Below are positions 1 through 7,783 of a stretch of DNA of 35,221 nt, in pieces. Both the position numbers and the translations under genes were made by a program. Numbering within the stretch: the first letter of the stretch is position 1; each line of letters starts with the position of its first letter. Location of the stretch: the IMG/VR virus record IMGVR_UViG_3300048589_000236, positions 1 to 35,221 of that record; one strand, written 5' to 3'. Source of the stretch: a virus. The notes beneath the pieces are model-generated. The model saw only the letters and a program-made list of their open reading frames with translations. It ran no database searches and was not told the DNA's origin.

Positions 1-231
1 AGCATTCGCCTTCGCAACCGGTGTTACCCGGCTACGTTGGACGTATGTAAATACAACGAGCAAGCTGTTAAACCATGCCGCAATATAGACAAGTTCTTCC
101 CATGTCAGCGGAATCCAGTCCAACATCTTTGCCGTTGTGAGTGTGCTGTTAAACAGCACACTCATTAGACCGGCTAATGAAGCGACGGGTTCTGTCTCTA
201 CAAACTGTGGGAGTTGTTTTGGTACATTCAT
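1..231 (-). CDS. Partial small protein downstream of endolysin
   Basis: The reading frame starts at an ATG whose last bases overlap the endolysin stop (ATGA, 228-231) and runs open for 77 codons off the left edge, so the C-terminus is missing. The visible part has a polar N-terminus and one hydrophobic stretch at about residues 46-64 (AAWFNSLLVVFTYVQ), followed by basic residues, as in a single-pass membrane protein. Position after the lysin suggests a lysis accessory or small membrane protein, but I do not recognise a family. The tight stop/start overlap and clean open frame support a real gene. Confidence 0.6.
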   Translation of the reverse strand, partial: MNVPKQLPQFVETEPVASLAGLMSVLFNSTLTTAKMLDWIPLTWEELVYIAAWFNSLLVVFTYVQRSRVTPVAKANA

Positions 232-1757
232 TCGGTATCCTCCGTCTTGTGCGCGTGATCGGCAAGGACACCTTTAGCGTCAGCCGTACGTCGAATAGAG
301 ATGTTCTGGTTGGAGCTAATCTGCACTTTCGGTAGAAGGTGAGCCGCCTTTACCCGCGTACCGTGTGGTGTCAACACAAATGTCTCACGACCGCTTCTAT
401 AGACATAATCGGCACGGAACGTTTCTCCTACCTTGATCGGAGGGCCGATAATCTTTCGATTTGTTCCGGTTGCCTGTCGTCGCGGTGTTTCCTGAACGGC
501 TGTGTAAACGAGTGGCAGGTAGTGAACCGGTACGTCGTTGATTTCCCGGTCCAAGCCCTTTGCCGCTTCGTCCTTTTCCAGCCAGAAGTATTTCACAGGG
601 CGTGCGTATTGTGGTGCCACCGGAGCCGTTACTTGGGCTTCCCAAATATCAACTCGCTGCATCAGTGTCGGCCACAATCCACGGTCACGGATGAACTGAG
701 GGCAGTTCTTCTTATCCGGTGCCCATGTGTTGTGCTGCACAATCCGGTCGTTGGACATATCCCATGACCGGCGATGGTTCGAAGCGAATCGGTTCGGGTT
801 CGTATTGATTTCGTTAATAAGCCATGCAAGGTTCCAGAGCGTCTTGTTGAAGTCGCCAATCTGGATCGTCTCAATAGCAATCGAGTCTCGGTTGCCCGTC
901 CCGTAATACCCGTCAGAGGCGTGCCACGCCGCTTCATCGAGCGGGAGCAACTGGATTACTTGTGTCGGTCCGACAACAAAGTGGAACGATACCTGCGACG
1001 GTCCGCCACCGTTATGCGTAAAGCGTCGGTGCATTTCTTCGTCGGCACCGGGTGACATGTTCCCCACTTCGTGTACGGTAACGTACGAGGGAGACGGCAT
1101 TTCAAGTTTTGGCCGGTTGGCATTCGCGTACGGAATCAACGAGATTTGCACAGGTGGTGCCGGGTACGGAGACTTCGGCACATCCGGAGACGGAGCCGGT
1201 GTCGTTGGTGGCGTTACCCGGTCGGCAACATCCGCGCCGGTCGGGAATGCAAGATTGAGATGGTCAACAATTTGTGCCGCGTACTTCGGGTTAGTTGCCC
1301 AACGCCCGGATAGATCGGACAGTTTCTTTGCTACGCCAAGATAACCAGCTTCCGCAACCTTCTCAGGCATTGGATCGTACTGTTCTGCGTAGTTAAACCA
1401 TTCTGGAACCGAGCCATGAATGTAGAGACACAGGCGGTGAAGCATGCCAAGAGCGGCCTGTGTGCCGTTCTGCCATGTTCGGCTCTGTTCTCCGGCGTAG
1501 GTGATACGTAGCCCACCGGGGTTGAGATGGTTAATCCAGTACCACGACGTTCCGGTTGCGGTTTCATCACACCACTGACCATAAGGCACTTCGGGACGAA
1601 TGTTGAGTTTTGGTCCGAGTAGCCAGAATGTATCAAACAGTTCAACGACGTCAGACCACTTCTGTGCGCCACGCGAACGTGCGTGAGCGAGAGCAGCTTC
1701 TTTTGTTGCCTTGCTGTGATTGATTCCGGTTGTCGGCATGTTTACAGTATATGCCAT
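228..1757 (-). CDS. Two-domain endolysin (glucosaminidase-like plus N-acetylmuramoyl-L-alanine amidase)
   Basis: This 509-residue protein degrades host peptidoglycan at lysis. Residues about 35-170 resemble the glucosaminidase/lysozyme-like fold: an acidic CDETATGTSW segment (E65 is a candidate catalytic residue), an NPGGLRIT loop and a later WQNGTQAAL segment. A proline-rich linker covers about 180-205. Residues 222-370 match Amidase_2: candidate zinc ligands are H229 in VTVHEVGN and H342 with C352 in HNTWAPDKKNCP, and E296 lies in SIAIETI. About 425-475 looks like an SH3-type wall-binding region (VGETFRADYVYRSGRE). The start has an AAGGA-type ribosome site. It follows a membrane protein gene by 10 bases, the usual holin-lysin order. 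No signal peptide is seen, so release should depend on a holin. Confidence 0.88.
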   Translation of the reverse strand: MAYTVNMPTTGINHSKATKEAALAHARSRGAQKWSDVVELFDTFWLLGPKLNIRPEVPYGQWCDETATGTSWYWINHLNPGGLRITYAGEQSRTWQNGTQAALGMLHRLCLYIHGSVPEWFNYAEQYDPMPEKVAEAGYLGVAKKLSDLSGRWATNPKYAAQIVDHLNLAFPTGADVADRVTPPTTPAPSPDVPKSPYPAPPVQISLIPYANANRPKLEMPSPSYVTVHEVGNMSPGADEEMHRRFTHNGGGPSQVSFHFVVGPTQVIQLLPLDEAAWHASDGYYGTGNRDSIAIETIQIGDFNKTLWNLAWLINEINTNPNRFASNHRRSWDMSNDRIVQHNTWAPDKKNCPQFIRDRGLWPTLMQRVDIWEAQVTAPVAPQYARPVKYFWLEKDEAAKGLDREINDVPVHYLPLVYTAVQETPRRQATGTNRKIIGPPIKVGETFRADYVYRSGRETFVLTPHGTRVKAAHLLPKVQISSNQNISIRRTADAKGVLADHAHKTEDTE

Positions 1758-1767
1758 AGGAGTATCC

Positions 1768-2271
1768 TTAGATTAATGCAAGAGAAAGGACAGAGAGAAG
1801 AAGGAGAAGCATAATCGTTGACCAAATAATATGGTGTGTTGTCCACTCCCAATTTTTGATAACGTTGGCGGCACTATACACGAATGCAAATCCGCCAACA
1901 ATGAACAACGTACGTGTGACGTCAAGCTGACGTTCTTCCGCTACAGGTACGTATCCGAGTCGGGAGAGTCCAGCATGACCAAAGAGAACGGAGCCGCCAA
2001 GGAAAATAGTCATCAGGGAAAGATTACGAAGGGTTCGAACGGCTGTACCAATAACCATAATAAGAAACGCAAGAAAGAACGCCGTTGCGATAATGAGCAG
2101 AATGTAGGTATCTTCCGTGTAGGTTGCTGTGTGAAAGTGTTTTACTACCCATGCAATACTAATGAGAGCCGTCCAGAATAGGAGTCGCCCCCATTGAAGC
2201 ATCCACGGATTTTGACTCTGCACAACAGAGTTAATTCGTTGTTTAACTTTAGTGAAGGGCGTCCATGTCAT
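1768..2271 (-). CDS. Multi-pass membrane protein, holin candidate
   Basis: The 167-residue protein has about five hydrophobic segments, near residues 31-47, 56-78, 84-102, 121-138 and 148-167, joined by short charged loops. Its ATG overlaps the stop of the upstream frame (ATGA at 2268-2271) and it lies just before the endolysin gene. Position and membrane character make it a holin or holin-associated candidate, although five segments is more than most holins carry. No family motif is recognised, so the role rests on context. Confidence 0.65.
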   Translation of the reverse strand: MTWTPFTKVKQRINSVVQSQNPWMLQWGRLLFWTALISIAWVVKHFHTATYTEDTYILLIIATAFFLAFLIMVIGTAVRTLRNLSLMTIFLGGSVLFGHAGLSRLGYVPVAEERQLDVTRTLFIVGGFAFVYSAANVIKNWEWTTHHIIWSTIMLLLLLSVLSLALI

Positions 2272-2455
2272 CTCCGCTCTCCTACAAATGTGCGGCCCCC
2301 ATGACCAAACACATCATATTCAAGCGGATTCCCGTCGCCGCTTGCCAACCGTCGAATATTGCTGTCGAGCTTCTTTGCTTTCTCTACGGTATGGTAAGCA
2401 TACTGCACTTCGGGATCATTTTCAATGTCACCCGTTACCGAGCGTAGAAATAAAA
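2268..2455 (-). CDS. C-terminal coding segment without an obvious start (frameshift product or unusual start)
   Basis: This frame ends in TGA overlapping the next gene's ATG (ATGA), and its last 60 or so residues look protein-like (DPEVQYAYHTVEKAKKLDSN, then a glycine-rich end). It overlaps the whole 68-residue membrane gene upstream in the -1 frame. Within 2268-2455 the only usual start is a GTG at about 2408, which would give 46 residues and has a poor ribosome site; farther upstream only TTG and ATG starts that overrun the membrane gene exist. A -1 slip on the G run in the upstream gene (about residue 48) would join both parts. Either explanation is unproven. Confidence 0.4.
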
Positions 2456-2662
2456 TTAATCTCTCGGCTCTACTAGGCGGTTGTTCCTGTCCACGATTTC
2501 TTCCAGTTGAGTAATTGCCCCCACCAGAGCCTTGTTCTTCCGGCGTTCGATAACTAAAAGAGGGTAGGCCGTAACCCAAAGGAAGATCAAGCGTAGGAAA
2601 CCAGCGACGGACGCCAGCTTTACGGTAGTCCACGGGATGTTGTCGGTTAGTTGGTCCAACAT
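2456..2662 (-). CDS. Small single-pass membrane protein, possible holin
   Basis: A 68-residue protein with a short polar N-terminus, one hydrophobic segment at about residues 17-38 (FLRLIFLWVTAYPLLVI) and a charged C-terminal helix (ITQLEEIVDRNNRLVEPRD). This layout is common in small phage holin or holin-like proteins next to lysins. The ATG at 2662 is preceded by a weak GAG-type site. It lies in the lysis region, two genes upstream of the endolysin. A second frame overlaps it completely and continues past its stop. Confidence 0.6.
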   Translation of the reverse strand: MLDQLTDNIPWTTVKLASVAGFLRLIFLWVTAYPLLVIERRKNKALVGAITQLEEIVDRNNRLVEPRD

Positions 2663-2693
2663 AATTTCGCATCTCTATTACCTTAGTTCTCAC

Positions 2694-2721
2694 GGGGAGC
2701 GGGTACAATTATGTGCTCCCC
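2694..2721 (-). terminator. Stem-loop between tail and lysis genes
   Basis: GGGGAGC (2694-2700) and GCTCCCC (2715-2721) form a perfect 7-bp stem with a 14-base loop, just after the stop of the upstream gene at 2728. On the minus strand no U tract follows, so it may be an attenuator or processing site rather than a complete intrinsic terminator. Confidence 0.45.
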
Positions 2722-2727
2722 AATGAG

Positions 2728-3387
2728 CTAATATTGCACATCCCCAACCACGTACGCAGCGTCCCCACTATCGTAAATGCGGAGTCCATTGGAGAACGTA
2801 AACTCCACAGTACCGTTACCAAGGCTATAGGTATCGGTAAGGGGCGGATAGACACCCCGGCTTTCGCACCACTCTCGCCAAACGCGATACGTCATCGGAT
2901 AGCGTGTTGGATCAATTGCACCGAACCAGCGAAAGAACGTTGTTTCTAGCGGCTGTCCATCCTCATTGAGATAGTCTGGAACTGAAACCGCATACACACG
3001 CTCTTGATCGGCGGTTGTATAGAGGTCTGCAATGCGTACAATTTCCCACAGGGTTTCAACCTGATGTGTTTCTGTGGATGGGAACGCGTGCCGTTTCCAA
3101 TACTCAATTGCTTCTTCCCATGTAGCAAACTCCATAAGACCGGAGAAGCTACCTTCGTTTCGAAGCATGAAAGGGTTCTTGGTTCGGGTAATTTCTGAAG
3201 CAAGCGTTCCAAAGTGAGTCGCAAGTTTCATGCAAGCAAGGCAGAGCGCCGTGTAGGGTTGTGCCGCATTATACGGTAGTGTGCCCTCTTGAAGCAAAGG
3301 GCTGTTCGCTTCTTGGAGAACCCCGCGCCATGTCTGCCATGACACATTTCCAAGTCGCTGAAGGGCGGATGTATGAGGTACGCGCAT
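2728..3387 (-). CDS. Lysozyme/glucosaminidase-fold-like tail-region protein
   Basis: The start is placed at the internal ATG at 3387, which has a strong AGGAAGGAAAT ribosome site; the product is 219 residues. The N-terminal half (about 30-115) has the outline of the glucosaminidase/lysozyme-like fold: a helical YTALCLACMKLATHFG segment, ASEI, an NPFMLRN loop and FATWEEAIEYWKRH, which parallels the NPGGLRIT and WQNGTQAAL segments of the endolysin here. A clear catalytic glutamate in the usual helix is not evident. The C-terminal part (VEFTFSNGLRIYDSGDAAYV) is beta-rich and may bind a target. Position between tail-tip and lysis genes fits a virion-associated wall-degrading or wall-binding protein. 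The assignment is distant. Confidence 0.5.
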   Translation of the reverse strand: MRVPHTSALQRLGNVSWQTWRGVLQEANSPLLQEGTLPYNAAQPYTALCLACMKLATHFGTLASEITRTKNPFMLRNEGSFSGLMEFATWEEAIEYWKRHAFPSTETHQVETLWEIVRIADLYTTADQERVYAVSVPDYLNEDGQPLETTFFRWFGAIDPTRYPMTYRVWREWCESRGVYPPLTDTYSLGNGTVEFTFSNGLRIYDSGDAAYVVGDVQY

Positions 3388-3450
3388 GATTTCCTTCCTA
3401 AACAAAAACACTACGCTAACTCTAACACACCTTGCCATATTTTACAATAT

Positions 3451-4047
3451 TTACGGTTCATATGGCCTGATTTGATAATGCCAAATATATGTTGAACTCG
3501 CAGTTAATGCGGTTCTTAAGTTAAGTGTCCATTTAGTTGTCGTGCGGGATGTAATGTTGAACCGGGCTTGTAAATCCCCGGCTGCATTACTAGCCGGTTG
3601 AAGGACCACGGTGTACTCGGTACTTGCCCATGCATTTACGAAGGTAAAATCGAAAAGCTGTCCTGCCGAAAGACTCGCAGAGCCGGAGTTAACAGTAATC
3701 ACACCGGAATAGTCAGAACCGGCAATGGACATGGTAGCTCCGGTCCCCGCAATAGAATTGAGCGTATACGTTGGGGTTCCGTATGCAGCACGCTGCACAA
3801 CACCGACGACGAACGGATGCTTCCCCACCTGAATAACGGCAACCTGATCGCCTACTCGGATGTGCTGGAATCGTAGTCGAGCATAGACTTCTGTGCTGCC
3901 TGTAGTTTCTCCGGCACGCTTAAATTGCACCCCGGACGCGGACACAGCGGTAACTTCCGCTGTGTATGTGTCCACGTACGGGAGCATTTCAATGGCGATT
4001 GCACTACGGATCGCACTCGCTAGACGTCGAGCAGTTGTTGAACTCAT
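3451..4047 (-). CDS. Tail tip protein with N-terminal OB-fold and C-terminal fiber-like domain
   Basis: The 198-residue protein begins with a short helix, then a beta-rich region at about residues 28-85 (TAEVTAVSASGVQFKR, HIRVGDQVAVIQVG, PFVVGVVQ) typical of the OB-fold in phage tail-spike/puncturing hub proteins. Residues about 95-198 are a glycine, serine and threonine-rich beta domain (ATMSIAGSDYSGVITVNSG, FTFVNAWASTEYTVVLQP) resembling C-terminal knob domains of tail fibers. It overlaps the upstream hub gene by ATGA, which suggests translational coupling. It probably forms a trimeric tip or short fiber at the tail end. Confidence 0.7.
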   Translation of the reverse strand: MSSTTARRLASAIRSAIAIEMLPYVDTYTAEVTAVSASGVQFKRAGETTGSTEVYARLRFQHIRVGDQVAVIQVGKHPFVVGVVQRAAYGTPTYTLNSIAGTGATMSIAGSDYSGVITVNSGSASLSAGQLFDFTFVNAWASTEYTVVLQPASNAAGDLQARFNITSRTTTKWTLNLRTALTASSTYIWHYQIRPYEP

Positions 4048-5171
4048 ACAGGTAGCAATCCTTGTCCGGGTTCAAGAATACCGGAAATAAATCGCGCAAC
4101 GCGGGTAACTTCAATATCGACAAGGGCTACTTCCGGCGTAAAGCCGACTTTCCACCCACGCAAACGGTAGCGACCGTTGAGATGTGACTTATCTCCTTGC
4201 AAGTAAATATCTACTGTTCGGTTAATTTCTTGGTAGGGATCAGGCATGGTTCGGAATGTAATGATCTTCTCATAGGCTCCGGCGTTATCCAGTCGCTCCT
4301 GTGCCAGTGCATCAAGCGCCTCTTGATCTTCGGCGTCATCGACCGTTTCCGGACCAATGACAATCTCTCGTTCGAGAGCCGCTGTAGACCACGGCACAGC
4401 CGGATTATCTTCACGGGCAATCGCTGTGAGTGTAGATTCGTCGGTTCGTTCTCGTTGCAAAATAACGACATTCCCAAACTTGTCAGCCGGTGGCGTCTCT
4501 ACGCTCAGTACATCAACAAGGTTTTCTTCGGTGTAGAGCTTTGCAGGCTGTGTTTTAGACAGGCTTCGGAACGGGAGTGATCGCAAACGACCGTCGCGTT
4601 CCATGAATAGTTTATACCATCCGTGCCGTTGAAGAAAACTATTTGCCGCTTCAAGGCGGCTTGTGCCTACTTTAAAGCTACGTGCCTTGCCAAGTGTCTT
4701 TGTTGTTGTCGGGAAACTCACCCGAGAAAGGCCAACGTCTGTCACCAGTGAGGTTACATTTGTTACGAGGTTTGTTCCGGCTGCAAAGTTTTCTCGGTCA
4801 GTAAACTTCGATACGGAAAGCAAGAATGTTAGGTCACGTCCCTCAATCGTTGTCTCCCCCGTGACCGGAGTGTGTTCTTCCCCGAACGGCATGACCACAA
4901 AAATCCCCATTGGCTCACGGATGGTGTCTGATCCATCTTCGTATTCCAAAATAAGATATGGCATGATGAAGTCTGCATATGGACGTACAACATCGGTTGC
5001 GGAAAGGCGGAAGGAACACCCCATTGGTGTTCCCCCGCTTCGATCCCCGTGCCAGTCTACTGATCCGGAGAGAACGTAATCAGACAAATCTTCAAGGGGG
5101 AATCCGTCAATATCTGTGCGCCATAGTTCAGATGAAATTGTAACTCGCCCACCAATAGGAACAGTCGCCAT
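4044..5171 (-). CDS. Tail hub / baseplate-like minor tail protein
   Basis: The 375-residue protein has the features of siphophage tail hub proteins (gp27-like fold, Siphovirus ReqiPepy6 Gp37-like): an N-terminal beta domain with SDYVLSGSVDWHGDRS, a central GIFVV and TTIEGRDLTFLL region, and LYTEENLVDVLSVETPPADK followed by GNVVILQRER. A C-terminal region with DKSHLNGRYRLRGWKVGF and a final ILEPGQGLLPV completes it. Its ATG overlaps the previous stop (TAATG). Order after tape measure and the large tail protein, and before the OB-fold tip protein, matches a hub at the tail end. Confidence 0.75.
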   Translation of the reverse strand: MATVPIGGRVTISSELWRTDIDGFPLEDLSDYVLSGSVDWHGDRSGGTPMGCSFRLSATDVVRPYADFIMPYLILEYEDGSDTIREPMGIFVVMPFGEEHTPVTGETTIEGRDLTFLLSVSKFTDRENFAAGTNLVTNVTSLVTDVGLSRVSFPTTTKTLGKARSFKVGTSRLEAANSFLQRHGWYKLFMERDGRLRSLPFRSLSKTQPAKLYTEENLVDVLSVETPPADKFGNVVILQRERTDESTLTAIAREDNPAVPWSTAALEREIVIGPETVDDAEDQEALDALAQERLDNAGAYEKIITFRTMPDPYQEINRTVDIYLQGDKSHLNGRYRLRGWKVGFTPEVALVDIEVTRVARFISGILEPGQGLLPV

Positions 5172-7783
5172 TAGAGTCTTTCCGTCACAACGCCTTCGTC
5201 ATAGGCTTCTTCACGAACGGTTAGCGACACATCAGATCGTTCAGGGAACAAATCTTCAACGCCCAACCCATTCGCCTCAATAGTTACAAATCGCTTGCGA
5301 CCACGCTCATCGCGGTAGCACAGGGTTCCACCGTTTTCGATCAAATCTTCAATCTCGGCCAATCGCACAAGCGCCGTCACTCCGATGCGTGGGTCTGTAA
5401 CGAGATTGTATTTCGCCGTTGTTGTCCAGTAGTTCACCTTTCCACGTACCGTCGTCGGCTTGGTTGCCGACCACGGAAGATAGAAGGTGTCATTATTTGT
5501 ACGCTTATGATTGCGCCCTTCACCGAACGACAGTGTTGTTCGGTACGTTGACGGATTCTCTACGCTACACAGGTGTACGCCGTCGAGATTCACCGATGCT
5601 TCAGCCGCAACGGTTGGGCTGGCAACGTTGATCCCTTCCAGAACGTTTACCTGACGAATCGTATACTCATATTCGACTCCGGACACAGGGAGATAATCAG
5701 TGTACGCCGTTGTTGATTGGCTATCAATGTACGCCAATGGGCGTTCCAAGTCGCTGCGTCGGAGAATGTATCGAACAAACCACGGAGCAGGCTCTACGGA
5801 TGCATCCCATGTCAGGCGAATGGCCGACTCTACGGTATCGGTACCGATCTTCACAGGGGTTGCCTGAAAGTTTGTAATCTCCGGAATAGGATCAAACTCA
5901 ACTCGGAACGACCGGACTTCAGAGGTTCCGATAACCGCAAGGCTATCTTCAATCTCTACCGTCATGGTGTAGTCGGTTTCGTTCTCCAACTCGGCAGGAG
6001 GAATCTCTTGACTTGTTGCGGTACTCACTTGGAACAGTGAGTTATAGACAATAAGCCCATTTGAAACTTTATAAATCTTAATTCGGTACTTCGCCTGTGT
6101 ACCACCAGACACCGACCACGACACCGTAGGAGTAATCGTTGTGAGAACTTCGGCTTCTGTTGGCGATGTAATCGTAACGTCCGGACCATTGGTGTAGACG
6201 AATGTTGACGAAACCGATGTTGTTGCCCCACCAGAAGTTGTCGAGTCCCCAGAGTACAGCGTTCCGTCGTACGCATAGGCAACCCATGAGTACGTTCCTT
6301 CAGCACTGATTTCCGTTGCGGTAGTTTGGTATTCAAACTTTCCAGTTGTCGAATTATACGCTAACGTTACATCAACCGTCGTTAGGTTCGGTCGTGTAAT
6401 CGTCCCTGTGACCACCAATGTTGACGCAATATCGTCACTGTCCGGATCAGACGTATTCGCCGTCAAAAGCGGGTAGCTTGATACGGTGGCACTTCCGGTT
6501 GGAGACAGGTTTGTTGGCACAGCCGGTGCCGCGTTCGTGTTAAACGCACGTCCGTCTGACCAATCCGACCACGCGCTTGCGGTATCCCGCGCTCGGATTT
6601 CATAGGTATACGAGTGGCCCCAATCCAGATCAGCGAAGGTTGTATCCGCCCACGAAACCGTGAATGCAGTCCCCGGAGAGGCCGATGATGCAACGGTTTT
6701 TGTGATGGTTGGACTCGTTTGCACAACAAGCCCGTTTTCCTTGATACGTACTTGTACCGCATTTGTGGACAAGCTGCTCTGGTGAGTCCATGACCCGCCA
6801 AAGGTAATGCCTGTGTTAACTTCCTGCTTCCCACTTGGAGAACTTGCATTCGTAAATACGTAGCCACTGTTTGCCGGTGTGAAAGTTAGCCAATCTGAGT
6901 AACTACCCCACTCATCAAACATGTCCTGATGCTGGATACGCCATTCGTAGGCAACTCCACGGGAAAGGGTAGACCCGGCGTAGAGTTTCGTTGTGCTATC
7001 CCCGCTTTTCTCCGTTGTCGAAGCAGAGAACGCGGCGGGTGCCCACATGATGACTCCATCGGACACACGGCGTACCTGAATACGGTACCGCTTGATTTCA
7101 TCCCCATCGTCGTAACCGTCATTACCCGGACCCCATGTGCCGTTTCGATCACGGAACGTAGACGTAAAGGTTGGCGTTGTTGTATTAATCGTTCCGCTTG
7201 GAGAGCGGTCAACCGGTACGCGAGGGGCTTCATTGGTGTGGGCTTCCACCCACATCGTCAAATGACCGGCTGTTACGGAACTCGCACTTCCGAACGGATC
7301 GGGAGGGGTTGTCCCTGACGTGGCAGCGATTTTCTGGTACAGCAATTCAGAGTCTTTGGAAATAGACCCCGCAAAAATCATCCCCACATTCGCATTGGCC
7401 CCATCAACCAGCGCACCTATAGAGTATCGGTTCCCTGACCACATCTGAATTGCGGTGTCCGAAGGAGACTCATCGGCTTCCACAACGTTCGCGTCAATGA
7501 TCGCTCCGGTAGAGCCGGAGTCCATTGGCGTTGACGCGGTTTTCTGTTCGGAGTACCCAACACGGGTGTCAGGTTCCTTGCTAGCATTTGCCAGCCACAG
7601 TCCGTAGCGCATTGTCGGGGACGTTCCAGAGACACGTCCAAGACGTCCACGGAAACGGAACCCCCACATGTGAGATGTAACAGCGTTTTCCGTATAGGCA
7701 CGTACATACCCATCAGAAAGAACAGCATACCCCTCACTTGATCCTGTATTTTCGTATCCGTATGTTACCGTTGAAACTGCCAT
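5171..7783 (-). CDS. Large tail protein with fibronectin type III-like repeats
   Basis: The 870-residue protein starts with a beta-sandwich domain (about 1-190) and continues with about four or five Ig/FnIII-like modules: NTTTPTFTSTFRDRNG to WRIQHQD, GITFGGSWTHQS to YEIRARDTASAWSDWSDG, PAVPTNLSPTGSATVSSY, TITPTVSWSVSGG to EIEDSLAV, and RLTWDASVEPAPWFVRY to YEYTIRQVN. The last 130 residues form a separate domain shared with tail proteins of other siphophages. Both ends overlap neighbours by TAATG. Surface-exposed repeats next to the hub suggest receptor or glycan binding at the tail tip. There is no catalytic motif. Confidence 0.78.
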   Translation of the reverse strand: MAVSTVTYGYENTGSSEGYAVLSDGYVRAYTENAVTSHMWGFRFRGRLGRVSGTSPTMRYGLWLANASKEPDTRVGYSEQKTASTPMDSGSTGAIIDANVVEADESPSDTAIQMWSGNRYSIGALVDGANANVGMIFAGSISKDSELLYQKIAATSGTTPPDPFGSASSVTAGHLTMWVEAHTNEAPRVPVDRSPSGTINTTTPTFTSTFRDRNGTWGPGNDGYDDGDEIKRYRIQVRRVSDGVIMWAPAAFSASTTEKSGDSTTKLYAGSTLSRGVAYEWRIQHQDMFDEWGSYSDWLTFTPANSGYVFTNASSPSGKQEVNTGITFGGSWTHQSSLSTNAVQVRIKENGLVVQTSPTITKTVASSASPGTAFTVSWADTTFADLDWGHSYTYEIRARDTASAWSDWSDGRAFNTNAAPAVPTNLSPTGSATVSSYPLLTANTSDPDSDDIASTLVVTGTITRPNLTTVDVTLAYNSTTGKFEYQTTATEISAEGTYSWVAYAYDGTLYSGDSTTSGGATTSVSSTFVYTNGPDVTITSPTEAEVLTTITPTVSWSVSGGTQAKYRIKIYKVSNGLIVYNSLFQVSTATSQEIPPAELENETDYTMTVEIEDSLAVIGTSEVRSFRVEFDPIPEITNFQATPVKIGTDTVESAIRLTWDASVEPAPWFVRYILRRSDLERPLAYIDSQSTTAYTDYLPVSGVEYEYTIRQVNVLEGINVASPTVAAEASVNLDGVHLCSVENPSTYRTTLSFGEGRNHKRTNNDTFYLPWSATKPTTVRGKVNYWTTTAKYNLVTDPRIGVTALVRLAEIEDLIENGGTLCYRDERGRKRFVTIEANGLGVEDLFPERSDVSLTVREEAYDEGVVTERL

